Below are positions 36,276-45,325 of a stretch of DNA of 64,000 bases, piece by piece. Below the pieces are notes generated by a model. It made no database searches, was not told the DNA's origin, and worked only from the letters and a program-made list of their open reading frames with translations. The position numbers and the translations under genes were made by a program. The stretch is taken from assembly GCA_902535745.1 (NCBI GenBank), contig CACAUR010000004.1:1-64000 (forward strand), given 5' to 3'. Source of the stretch: an uncultured Pelagibacteraceae bacterium. GTDB lineage: Bacteria > Pseudomonadota > Alphaproteobacteria > Pelagibacterales > Pelagibacteraceae. Position 1 is the stretch's first letter; each line of letters opens with the position of its first letter.

Positions 36276-37511
36276 ATGGGTAATACTAAAATTGGAATAG
36301 TGGGCGCTGGTATTCAAGGTGTCTGTAACGCTTTATTTCTTCAAAAAAAAAACTACGAAGTACATCTTTTTGATAGAGAAGAACCCGGTTCAGCAGCATC
36401 TTATGGAAATGCTGGTCATTTTTCACCTTACGCTTCTGTACCACTAAATAGACCAGACATATTAACAGATGTCCCCTCTATGCTAATTAGTTCAACAGGA
36501 CCATTAGCCTTAAAATGGAATTATGTTCCGAAAATGATTCCGTGGTTTTTTAAATTAATTAAAAATTGCACATCAAAAAAAATGATGCATACAGCTAAGT
36601 ATATGCACCAAATTTTGGACCTAGCATTACCTGCTTATGACGAATTATTTGATGAAATTGAACTTGATGATCTGGTAAAAAAAAACGGTATAATGTACGT
36701 TTGGACCAAAAAAAATATAGCTAGTAGAGAATTAGAAATAAAAATAAGGGAACAACTTGGTGTTGAACAACAATTAGTAACCCCTAAAGAAATAACTGAT
36801 TTAGAACCTAATTTAAAAAAATTTTATCATGGTGGAGTTTTTTATCCTAACGCAAGACACACCATAAACCCAAGGAAAGTATTATTGAAATTGTTTGACC
36901 TATTTTTAAAAAAAGGCGGTAAATTCCAAAAAACAAACGTAGAAAATATTATATTTAATGGCGACACACCAATCATAAAGACTTTAAATGATAATTTAAT
37001 TTTTGATAAAGTGATTATAGCGTGTGGAGCATTTTCAAAAAAACTAACTGATAATTTGAACGAAAAAATTCCCCTAGATACAGAAAGAGGATATCATGTT
37101 CACTTTAAAAATTGCGAACATTTAATTTCACGACCTGTTGTCTTTGCAAACAGAGGTTTCGGTATGACTCCAATGGAACAAGGTTTAAGAGTTGTTGGAA
37201 CAGTAGAATTTGGAGGATTAGATAATCCACTTTCAAAATCCAGAATTAAAAACCTAATAGATAATGCAAAATATATGCTTGATGGACTACCTGAGCACGA
37301 AGATGAATGGCTAGGATTTAGGCCAACACTTCCAGATTTTTTACCGATAATTGGAAGTTCAAAAAATCATAAAAATGTTTATTATTCATTTGGTCATCAT
37401 CATTTAGGGTGGACTTTAGGGGCAATTTCGGGAAAAATAGTATCAAAAATGATTTCTGGAGAAAAAACCAATTTAGATTTGGAACCTTACAGTTCGGCAA
37501 GGTTTAGTTAG
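36276..37511 (+). CDS. FAD-dependent amino acid dehydrogenase/oxidase (DadA/DAO family)
   Basis: KIGIVGAGIQGVCNALFLQKKNYEVHLFDREEPGSAASYGNAG; GHHHLGWTLGAISGK. Confidence 0.85.
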   Translation: MGNTKIGIVGAGIQGVCNALFLQKKNYEVHLFDREEPGSAASYGNAGHFSPYASVPLNRPDILTDVPSMLISSTGPLALKWNYVPKMIPWFFKLIKNCTSKKMMHTAKYMHQILDLALPAYDELFDEIELDDLVKKNGIMYVWTKKNIASRELEIKIREQLGVEQQLVTPKEITDLEPNLKKFYHGGVFYPNARHTINPRKVLLKLFDLFLKKGGKFQKTNVENIIFNGDTPIIKTLNDNLIFDKVIIACGAFSKKLTDNLNEKIPLDTERGYHVHFKNCEHLISRPVVFANRGFGMTPMEQGLRVVGTVEFGGLDNPLSKSRIKNLIDNAKYMLDGLPEHEDEWLGFRPTLPDFLPIIGSSKNHKNVYYSFGHHHLGWTLGAISGKIVSKMISGEKTNLDLEPYSSARFS

Positions 37512-37513
37512 AC

Positions 37514-38410
37514 TTGATAAGAAAAATTAATTTTGCTTATATATTTCTATTTTTAGCAGTTTTATTTTGGTCTGGAAATTTTTTAGTTGGAAAATACGCG
37601 AGTTTTCATCAAATTCCACCTTTTTCCTTAAATTTTTATAGATGGTTATTTGCTTGGCTTATTTTGATACCATTTACATATAATGAAATTATTATTAACA
37701 AAAATTATATAATAAATAATTATAAATTTTTTATTTTGTTAGGAATAACAAGTGTTACAGTATTTAATTCTATAGTTTATTATTCACTAAACTTTACACA
37801 AGTTATAAGTGGTGTCCTAATGATTTCCACGATACCAGTTATGATTATGTTTATTTCTTCAATTTTAAAGATTGAGAGGGCCAACAAATTCCAATTGATC
37901 GGAGTAGGATTATCATTTTTGGGCGTCATTACAATTATTACAAAAGCTAACTTTGATATTTTAAGAAATCTAAATTTTAATAAAGGTGATTTAACTATGG
38001 TTGTTGCAATGTTATCTTGGGCCACATATTCGGCCTTACTAAAAGTAAAAAAACATGATGTATCTCAAATTTGCTTATTACAAATAATTATTTCTTTTGG
38101 TCTATTATTTTTAATTCCAGTATATATTTTTGAGTTTATTTTAGGTTATCGTATTGAAATTAACTTACCTTTCACACTAACACTTACTTATGTTGTTTTA
38201 TTTCCAGGCCTATTATCATTTATTTGTTGGATAAAAGGAATTTCATTGATTGGTCCAAACAGATCGGGAATCTTTTTACACTTAATGCCAATATTAAGTG
38301 CAATAATGGCAATGATTATTTTTGATGAGAGATTTATGTTTTTTCATGTATTGGGAGCTTTATTCATTTTAAGTGGGATATTAATATCAAATAGGAGAAT
38401 AATTAATTAA
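37514..38410 (+). CDS. EamA/DMT-family transporter
   Basis: TTG start; ten-TM pattern, FLAVLFWSGNFLVGKYAS. Confidence 0.85.
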   Translation: MIRKINFAYIFLFLAVLFWSGNFLVGKYASFHQIPPFSLNFYRWLFAWLILIPFTYNEIIINKNYIINNYKFFILLGITSVTVFNSIVYYSLNFTQVISGVLMISTIPVMIMFISSILKIERANKFQLIGVGLSFLGVITIITKANFDILRNLNFNKGDLTMVVAMLSWATYSALLKVKKHDVSQICLLQIIISFGLLFLIPVYIFEFILGYRIEINLPFTLTLTYVVLFPGLLSFICWIKGISLIGPNRSGIFLHLMPILSAIMAMIIFDERFMFFHVLGALFILSGILISNRRIIN

Positions 38411-39304
38411 ATGAACTTACCAATTATAAATCATGATGATTACGTTGCAAAAATAAATGATGATAACAAATTTCCTATAAAAAAATTCGGTGAGCTTGCA
38501 AAATACCTGATAAACGAAGGTGTTACAAAAAAGTTTATTCAACCTAAATTTTGTTCTGTTGAAACGTTAAATAAAGCGCATTCAGTAGACTATATTAATA
38601 AGATAAAAAATAAGAATTTAGATATCCAATCTCAAAAAAAAATAGGCTTTCCTTTGAATGATAGCGTAGTTAATAGATCATTCAGAGCTACAGGTGGGAC
38701 GGTCTTAGCGAGTAAATTAGCTTTACAAAATCGTTTATCGTGTAACACAGCAGGTGGAAGTCATCATGCAACACGAGATGAAGGAGCAGGTTATTGTGTT
38801 TTCAATGATGTAGCAGTTGCAGCTAAGCATGTCCTTTCAAAAAAAACTATTAAAAAAGTATTGATAATTGACTTAGATGTTCATCAAGGAAATGGAAATT
38901 CTGAAATTTTTAGAAATGATAGATCGGTTTTTACCTTTAGTATGCATTGTAAATCAAATTACCCAGCAAAAAAATCAAATAGTGATCTAGATGTTGAATT
39001 AAAAGACGAAACTGAGGATAAGGAATATATTGATGTTTTAAAAAAGAATTTACTTATTTTAAATAAAGAAAACTTTGATTTGATTTTCTATATTGCTGGA
39101 GTAGACATTCATTATAATGATAGATTGGGCAAATTAAAAATCTCAGATGAAGGCATAAAAAGTAGAGAAGAATTAGTAATTTCAAATTTTTTTGACAAAA
39201 AAATACCATTATGTGGCGTGTTAGGTGGTGGATATAACAAAGATTTTAATAAATTGGTTGAGCTTCATGCAATTTTACATAAATCTTGTGCATCAATATT
39301 ATGA
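38411..39304 (+). CDS. Histone deacetylase family protein (acetoin utilisation/acetylpolyamine deacetylase-like)
   Basis: NTAGGSHHATRDEGAGYCVFNDVAVAAKHVL, IIDLDVHQGNGNSEIF, GVLGGGYNKD. Confidence 0.88.
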   Translation: MNLPIINHDDYVAKINDDNKFPIKKFGELAKYLINEGVTKKFIQPKFCSVETLNKAHSVDYINKIKNKNLDIQSQKKIGFPLNDSVVNRSFRATGGTVLASKLALQNRLSCNTAGGSHHATRDEGAGYCVFNDVAVAAKHVLSKKTIKKVLIIDLDVHQGNGNSEIFRNDRSVFTFSMHCKSNYPAKKSNSDLDVELKDETEDKEYIDVLKKNLLILNKENFDLIFYIAGVDIHYNDRLGKLKISDEGIKSREELVISNFFDKKIPLCGVLGGGYNKDFNKLVELHAILHKSCASIL

Positions 39305-39669
39305 AAAAAATTAATTCAAAACTATCTTCGGAACAAAAGTTAATTCTATTTGAAGAGGCTACTGAAAGACCTGGTTCAAGTATTTTAAATAGCGAAAAAA
39401 GAGAGGGATCTTATCACTGCGCAAATTGTGATATAAAATTATTCGACTCTAGTTCTAAATATGAAAGTGGATCTGGATGGCCTTCATTTTATGAATCATT
39501 GCCCAATGTGTTCGAAACAAAAACTGATCATCATGTTGGTTATGCAAGAATAGAGTACCATTGTAAAAATTGTGGTGGTCATCATGGACATATATTTAAC
39601 GATGGACCTAAACCAACCGGAAAAAGATATTGTAATAACGGTTTATGTTTGGTGTTCAAAGAAAAATAA
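39301..39669 (+). CDS. msrB: Peptide-methionine (R)-S-oxide reductase MsrB
   Basis: GSYHCANCDIKLFDSSSKYESGSGWPSFYE, HCKNCGGHHGHIFNDGPKPTGKRYCNNG. ATG 39301 preferred. Confidence 0.95.
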   Translation: MKKINSKLSSEQKLILFEEATERPGSSILNSEKREGSYHCANCDIKLFDSSSKYESGSGWPSFYESLPNVFETKTDHHVGYARIEYHCKNCGGHHGHIFNDGPKPTGKRYCNNGLCLVFKEK

Positions 39670-39924
39670 TTATTTCAATTTTTCTTTTAAATTATTGGAT
39701 TTTTCTAATTCTCTAAGTTCTGTATAGCCCCCTACATGATAATCACCAAAAAAAATCTGAGGAATTGTTCTTTGGCCATTTGTTTTTTTGATCATTTCTT
39801 CTTTAATATTTTCTCCTGAGGAAACATCGATTTCTTCAAAATTTAACCCATTTCTTTTAAGTAATCTTTTTGCAGCATCGCAAAAATTACAAAAAGGTCC
39901 TGTATAAACGACAATTTTTTTCAT
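39670..39924 (-). CDS. grxC: Glutaredoxin 3
   Basis: VVYTGPFCNFCDAAKRLLKRNG, RTIPQIFFGDYHVGGYTEL. Confidence 0.93.
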   Translation of the reverse strand: MKKIVVYTGPFCNFCDAAKRLLKRNGLNFEEIDVSSGENIKEEMIKKTNGQRTIPQIFFGDYHVGGYTELRELEKSNNLKEKLK

Positions 39925-39927
39925 CTT

Positions 39928-40221
39928 TTATATATAATCATTTTTTTTAATTTTTCTTCTTATTTCTTTTCTAGATAATTCAAATTTTTTTCTATGTTTA
40001 ATGCTTTGATTTTTAGCTCTTTTTCTCCAAAGCTTAAAAGAGGAGGGTTTAAGTTTTTTTCTCATTATTTTGATTACGTCACTTTCAGAATATCCAGACC
40101 TTTTTTTGATCTCCTCAAAAGTTACACGATCTGCCCAGGCGGCCCATACTACCCAATCTGGACTCATAGAATTTGGCTCTGGATTTTTCACTTTTGTAAT
40201 AGGCCTGTGACCTTTTTTCAT
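39928..40221 (-). CDS. Conserved small protein, DUF2805/TIGR03643-like
   Basis: EIKKRSGYSESDVIKIMRKKLKPSSFKLWRKRAKNQSIKHRKKF. Confidence 0.65.
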   Translation of the reverse strand: MKKGHRPITKVKNPEPNSMSPDWVVWAAWADRVTFEEIKKRSGYSESDVIKIMRKKLKPSSFKLWRKRAKNQSIKHRKKFELSRKEIRRKIKKNDYI

Positions 40222-40285
40222 AATTATTTAATTAATATCAAAAAATTGATTAATGCAATTTTTATGGAGTATGATATACTGGTTT

Positions 40286-40334
40286 AGATAGTCCTATCTA
40301 GCCATCTTTAGCTCCCGGTTTTTTAGGACTATCT
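40286..40334. other. Structured element in a divergent intergenic region (possible small RNA or leader)
   Basis: 11-bp perfect stem AGATAGTCCTA / TAGGACTATCT separated by 27 nt; alternative local palindrome AGATAG-TC-CTATCT; TATACT -10-like box just upstream. Confidence 0.4.
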
Positions 40335-40411
40335 CTCAAAAAAGCCATTACTCGTTATTTTTAGCACCACATCAATATTTTAATTTTTATGGTAATAATA
40401 ATCTTAAAATT

Positions 40412-41182
40412 ATGAAATTAGGATTTATCGGCACTGGTGAAATTACAAAAGCTGTAGTTATTGGGATCTTAGGGTCAAAATTAAAGGTCAAAAAAATTTA
40501 TTTATCAGAACGCAATAAAAAAATTTCCTCGTATTTAAGAAAAAAAAATAAAAAAATTCAAATTGAAAAAGACAATCAGCTTTTAATTGATAAGTCAGAC
40601 TGGGTTTTTTTAGCTGTTACGCCAAAGGTTGGCAATCAAATCATTGGAAAACTAAATTTTAAAAAAAAACAGGTTATTGTTAGCTTTATTTCTACAATAC
40701 AACTTCCAATACTAAAAAAATTAACTAAAAATAATAAAGATGTTGTACGCGCAATTCCCTTGCCACCAATTGCTCTAAGAAAAGGTCCAATTCCAATATT
40801 TCCACCAAATAAAAAGGTGAAACAGTTTTTTTCAAATTTAGGCACAGTAATTGAAGTTAACAATGAAAAAAAATCTCTTAATTTTTGGTCAACTTCTGGA
40901 ATGATGGCGCCATTCTATGAATTTATAAATACGTTATCGAGATGGCTTATTTTAAAAGGAATTAAAAAAGAAAAGGCTCAAAATTATATTATATCATTAT
41001 TTGTGGCTCTTTCTGAAAATGCGCAAAAAAATTCTGGAAAAGATTTATCAATTTTGGTAAAAAATTCTCAAACACCTGGAGGATTAAATGAACAAGGTGT
41101 TAAATTATTCAAAAAATTCAAATTTTATAAGTCGACTGATAAAACTCTTAATGATATTTTGAAAAGGTTGAAAAAAAATTGA
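40412..41182 (+). CDS. Pyrroline-5-carboxylate reductase family protein (ProC-like)
   Basis: KLGFIGTGEITKAVVIGIL, VVRAIPLPPIALRKGPIPIFPP. Confidence 0.8.
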   Translation: MKLGFIGTGEITKAVVIGILGSKLKVKKIYLSERNKKISSYLRKKNKKIQIEKDNQLLIDKSDWVFLAVTPKVGNQIIGKLNFKKKQVIVSFISTIQLPILKKLTKNNKDVVRAIPLPPIALRKGPIPIFPPNKKVKQFFSNLGTVIEVNNEKKSLNFWSTSGMMAPFYEFINTLSRWLILKGIKKEKAQNYIISLFVALSENAQKNSGKDLSILVKNSQTPGGLNEQGVKLFKKFKFYKSTDKTLNDILKRLKKN

Positions 41183-41183
41183 T

Positions 41184-41879
41184 ATGAGACAAATTTTTAA
41201 AAATGTAAAACAAAAATTAGTTTCCAAATATATAAAGAATAGTGCTACGAAAAACACTAAGGAAGTTCTTCAAACTGTAAAAGAACAATTAGTTTCTAAA
41301 TATACAAAAAGCGATAATCTGAAAAGTTCTAAAAAGTTTAAACCAAGAATTAAAGCTAGAATCAGAAGAAACAAACAAATTATATCAAAAAATATTGATA
41401 ATCTTTTTGATTGGATTAAAGGAGCAGAAATTATTGAGCTTAAAAAATGCAATACAAACGAGGATCCTGTAAGACCTGAGTTGGATAATAAATTTAGAAC
41501 TAGTTATGGTAGAAAAATTTATGGAGTAAAATACAAAGGTGAAATTCATGCTGTAATGTGTTTTGCGTTTACTAATGAAATACCTAAAAGTGTTGAAGAA
41601 TTAGATATGATGAGCAAAGATGCTTTTCTTCAAAGTATCCGTAGAGACTATCGAGTAGGAAAAATAGCGATTGCATATACAGTATGGTCAAAAAAAAGAG
41701 GTGGAGGTAAATTAATTGTAAAAGAGGTATTCAAATTAATTAAAAAGACGCATCATCTAAATCGGTTAATTACTTTATCACCACTCACAGAAATGGCCCG
41801 AAAGTTTCATTTAAGCAATGGAGCTGTTCAAATACAAGTTAACGAGACCACCCAAAACTTTGAATACGAAAAAGTTTGA
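41184..41879 (+). CDS. Hypothetical protein, possibly GNAT-like
   Basis: AVMCFAFTNEIP...IAIAYTVWSKKRGGGKLIVKEVFKLIKK...LITLSPLTEMARKFHLSNGA resembles a GNAT fold; N-terminal repeated segment. Confidence 0.45.
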   Translation: MRQIFKNVKQKLVSKYIKNSATKNTKEVLQTVKEQLVSKYTKSDNLKSSKKFKPRIKARIRRNKQIISKNIDNLFDWIKGAEIIELKKCNTNEDPVRPELDNKFRTSYGRKIYGVKYKGEIHAVMCFAFTNEIPKSVEELDMMSKDAFLQSIRRDYRVGKIAIAYTVWSKKRGGGKLIVKEVFKLIKKTHHLNRLITLSPLTEMARKFHLSNGAVQIQVNETTQNFEYEKV

Positions 41880-41938
41880 AGTTCTTTTTCAAATGAAATA
41901 CGTTTAATAAGTTTATTCTTATAATAAGGGTCTAACTA

Positions 41939-43117
41939 ATGAACAGAAACTTATTCGTACTTTTTTTTAGTCAAATTTTTAGCTTTACAGCTGCGCCGGT
42001 AACAGTTTTTCTAAGTGGTATTATTGGATCACAAATTAGCCCGTTGAAATCTTTATCAACTTTACCAATGTCAATATCTGTTGTTGGTATCGCACTTGGA
42101 GCAATTTTTGCTACTAAAACAATGAGTGTATTAGGAAGAAAAACTGGTTTTATTTTCGCAGCTATTTTGAATTCTTTGGTTTCTTTAATAGCAGCATATT
42201 CGGTTATGTCACAGAATTTTATTTTATTTTGTTTTGCGAATTTTTTTATTGGGATTGGTATGGCTTTTACTCATCAATATCGATTTGCTGCAGCTGAAAG
42301 TGTCGATAAAGAGAAAATACCAAAAGCAATTTCAATAATTCTTTTAGGAGGTATAGTCTCTGCATTTATTGGTCCAGGCACAGCAAATTTAACAAAAAAC
42401 ATTTTATCAGAACAATTATACGTTGGCTCATATGTATCCCTTGCGGTATATATGTTTCTGCCAGCTATCCTTTTTTTATTTTACAAAAACAATACAATCG
42501 AAAAAAAAGATATAAGTTTTATTGGTAGAGGCTATTTTGAAATTATTTCTCAACCTAGATTTTTGCAAGCAATGGTGGCAAGTGCCTTTGGCTATGCTAT
42601 AATGACTTTTTTGATGACCGCAACTCCTATTAGTATGCATGTAATGGAGAATATGTCATTAGACAAAACCAGTTTTGTTATTCAGATGCATGTTGCGTCA
42701 ATGTTTTTACCATCCCTAATAACTGGAAATTTGATAAAAAAATTCGGACATAGCAAAATTATGTATGTCGGCCTGCTACTTTATAGCGTGACAATACTCT
42801 TAAGTTTATTTGATCAAACTTTTTTTAATTATTTAATTGCTCTCATTTTCCTTGGGTTTGGCTGGAATTTCTTATTTATATCAGGGACAAGTCTTTTGGT
42901 AACAACTTATAATGAACAAGAAAAGTTTAAAGCCCAAGGGTTAAATGATTTTGTAGTTTATTCAGTACACGCAATAGGAAGTTTATCAGCAGGTATATTG
43001 TTAGTTTTGACCAACTGGAAGTTAATGAACATTATTTGTATACCTTTAATAGCAATTATATTGATTACAATATTTAGAGCAGAATTTATTGAAAAAAAAA
43101 TTAGAAATACTTCTTAA
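41939..43117 (+). CDS. Major facilitator superfamily transporter
   Basis: Twelve-TM pattern, internal signature TMSVLGRKTGFIFAA. Confidence 0.85.
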   Translation: MNRNLFVLFFSQIFSFTAAPVTVFLSGIIGSQISPLKSLSTLPMSISVVGIALGAIFATKTMSVLGRKTGFIFAAILNSLVSLIAAYSVMSQNFILFCFANFFIGIGMAFTHQYRFAAAESVDKEKIPKAISIILLGGIVSAFIGPGTANLTKNILSEQLYVGSYVSLAVYMFLPAILFLFYKNNTIEKKDISFIGRGYFEIISQPRFLQAMVASAFGYAIMTFLMTATPISMHVMENMSLDKTSFVIQMHVASMFLPSLITGNLIKKFGHSKIMYVGLLLYSVTILLSLFDQTFFNYLIALIFLGFGWNFLFISGTSLLVTTYNEQEKFKAQGLNDFVVYSVHAIGSLSAGILLVLTNWKLMNIICIPLIAIILITIFRAEFIEKKIRNTS

Positions 43118-43712
43118 ACTCTTCAGCTACCTTTAATATCTCCAAATCAACGAGACCTCCAATTATTAATTGAATAGCTACAATTAAAATAAAGCCCAAA
43201 CCTATATAGGCAATCCATAAATGCTTTTGAATGTAATTTGCAAGGTAGGTTGCAAGTGCACCTGTTAAAACAACTGATAAAACCAAACCAAAAACCATAA
43301 AACTAAAATTTCCTTTTGCAGCACCAACGACACCAATAACATTGTCGAAGCTGATTGTTATATCTGCAAAAAGAACCTTGTAGATACTTTGTATGTATGA
43401 AGGTTCTTTTGATACCTTAGTTGGGGATTTAATTTTTTTAATTTCAAATAAATCTTTTCTTAAATCATTAACAATCCATACTAAAAGTAAACCACCTAAA
43501 ATTTTGATAAAATAAAATTTGAATAAGTAAGTAGCAAATACAGCAAAAATAACTTTGAAAACTAAAGCACCCGCAACACCCCACAATATAATTTGTTTTC
43601 TGTGTTTAGGGACAAAATTTGCTGCTATAAGTCCAATTATTATCGCGTTGTCCGCTGCAAGAATAATATCTATAAAGATAATTTGTAAGAGTATAATAGA
43701 TTGTTCAATCAA
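43101..43712 (-). CDS. TerC-family integral membrane protein (YjbE-like)
   Basis: IIFIDIILAADNAIIIGLIAANF, ADITISFDNVIGVVGAAKGN. Confidence 0.87.
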   Translation of the reverse strand: MIEQSIILLQIIFIDIILAADNAIIIGLIAANFVPKHRKQIILWGVAGALVFKVIFAVFATYLFKFYFIKILGGLLLVWIVNDLRKDLFEIKKIKSPTKVSKEPSYIQSIYKVLFADITISFDNVIGVVGAAKGNFSFMVFGLVLSVVLTGALATYLANYIQKHLWIAYIGLGFILIVAIQLIIGGLVDLEILKVAEEFKKYF

Positions 43713-43827
43713 GATTCCACGATAATATAAAATTTTTAATATAATTCAATTAAAAGTAGTGAAAATTTATATTGATTTAAATATTTAGACATAATCAAAT
43801 AGGCATTTAATAAATTAAGGAGGAGAA

Positions 43828-44796
43828 ATGAAAATATTCAAATATATTTTATCAATTTTTGTTGCCCTACTTGTATTTTCACATTCAAATGCTGCCGAAA
43901 AATGGGATATGGCTCTGGCTTATGGTGCTGGAAACTTTCATTCAGCAAACGCTACTGAATTTGCAAATAATGTAACAAAAAAAAGTAAAGGCAAACTCAC
44001 TATAGTTACTCATCCGGGTGGCTCTCTATTTAAAGGGGGAGAAATTTTTAGAGCTGTTAGAACTGGTCAGGCTCCAATTGGAGAAAGATTTATGTCAGCT
44101 TTAGGTAAAGAAGATCCATTACTAGAAATCGACTCACTTCCATTTTTAGCGACTTCGTATGGTGATGCTATGAAACTTTATAAGGCTTCAAAAGCAGAAA
44201 TTGCAAAAAGTTTAGATAAAAAGGGACTTGTATTTTTGTATGCAGTTCCATGGCCAGCTCAAGGTTTGTACTCTAAAAAAGAAATTAATAGTGTAGCAGA
44301 TCTTAAAGGTTTAAAATTTAGAGCTTATAACAGTGCAACTGTAAGAATCGCAGAGTTAACTGGAATGGCTCCAACTAAAATTGAAGCTGCTGAGATATCT
44401 CAAGCATTTTCAACAGGAGCTGTTGAAAGCATGATTACCTCTCCAACAACTGGTAAGAATAAAAAGATTTGGGAAAATGGTGTAAAATATTTTTATGATA
44501 TTGCAGCATGGTTTCCAAAAAATATGATTATAGCAAACAAAGAGGCGTGGAATAAGTTAGATAAAGCGACTCAAGATTTAATCATGAAAGAAGCAGCAGT
44601 TGCTGAGAGAAAAGGTTGGCAACTTTCTAAAATGGGAAATAAAAATGACAAAAAAGCTTTAGCTGATGCTGGCATGACTGTTGGCAAAGTAAACGCTGCT
44701 TTGAAATCTCATTTTGAAAAAGTCGGTCAAACAATGTCTAATGAATGGGCTAGTAAAGCTGGTTCAAGAGGACAAACTGTTTTATCAAAATATTAA
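43828..44796 (+). CDS. TRAP transporter substrate-binding protein (DctP family)
   Basis: Signal peptide, DctP pattern LKGLKFRAYNSATVRIAELTGMAPTKIEAAEISQAFSTGAVESMITSPTTG; AGGAGG Shine-Dalgarno upstream. Confidence 0.93.
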   Translation: MKIFKYILSIFVALLVFSHSNAAEKWDMALAYGAGNFHSANATEFANNVTKKSKGKLTIVTHPGGSLFKGGEIFRAVRTGQAPIGERFMSALGKEDPLLEIDSLPFLATSYGDAMKLYKASKAEIAKSLDKKGLVFLYAVPWPAQGLYSKKEINSVADLKGLKFRAYNSATVRIAELTGMAPTKIEAAEISQAFSTGAVESMITSPTTGKNKKIWENGVKYFYDIAAWFPKNMIIANKEAWNKLDKATQDLIMKEAAVAERKGWQLSKMGNKNDKKALADAGMTVGKVNAALKSHFEKVGQTMSNEWASKAGSRGQTVLSKY

Positions 44797-44807
44797 CAAT
44801 TTAAATA

Positions 44808-44836
44808 AAAAGGCCATCTATATAAGATGGCCTTTT
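44808..44836 (+). terminator. Rho-independent terminator/attenuator within the TRAP operon
   Basis: AAAAAGGCCATCT-atata-AGATGGCCTTTTT between the dctP-like and dctQ-like genes. Confidence 0.85.
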
Positions 44837-44842
44837 TAAATT

Positions 44843-45325
44843 ATGTTAATCAAAATAGAAAACTTCCTTCATCGAGTTTATAAATTTTCAGGTATATTAG
44901 CAGCTATATTTCTCATTCTAGTTGCAGTTTTTATTTTAATTGGAATTTCGTCTCGAATTTTTGATTTTTATATTAGGGGTTTGTCAGAGTATTCAGGATA
45001 TTGCATGGCTGCTTCAACTTTTTTTGCACTTGCTTATACTTTCTCCGAGGGAGGTCATATAAGAATTACTTTGTTTTTAGAAAAAATGGGCAGTCGATTA
45101 AAAAAAATATTTGAGCTTTGGTGTTTGTCCATTTCCTCAATTTTTTCTGGTTTCCTTTTTTTCTACTTCAGTAAGATGTTATTTGTTTCTTATAAATTTC
45201 AGGAGAGAAGCGAAGGGGCTGATGAAATTTTAATTTGGATACCTCAGACAAGTTTGGCCTTTGGATCCTTTATTTTTTTTATATGCATTTTACATCATCT
45301 TTTTAAAGCTTTTAAAAATGACTGA
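44843..45325 (+). CDS. TRAP transporter small permease (DctQ)
   Basis: Four-TM 160-aa protein between substrate-binding and large-permease genes; SEYSGYCMAASTFFALAYTFSEGGHIRI. Confidence 0.9.
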   Translation: MLIKIENFLHRVYKFSGILAAIFLILVAVFILIGISSRIFDFYIRGLSEYSGYCMAASTFFALAYTFSEGGHIRITLFLEKMGSRLKKIFELWCLSISSIFSGFLFFYFSKMLFVSYKFQERSEGADEILIWIPQTSLAFGSFIFFICILHHLFKAFKND

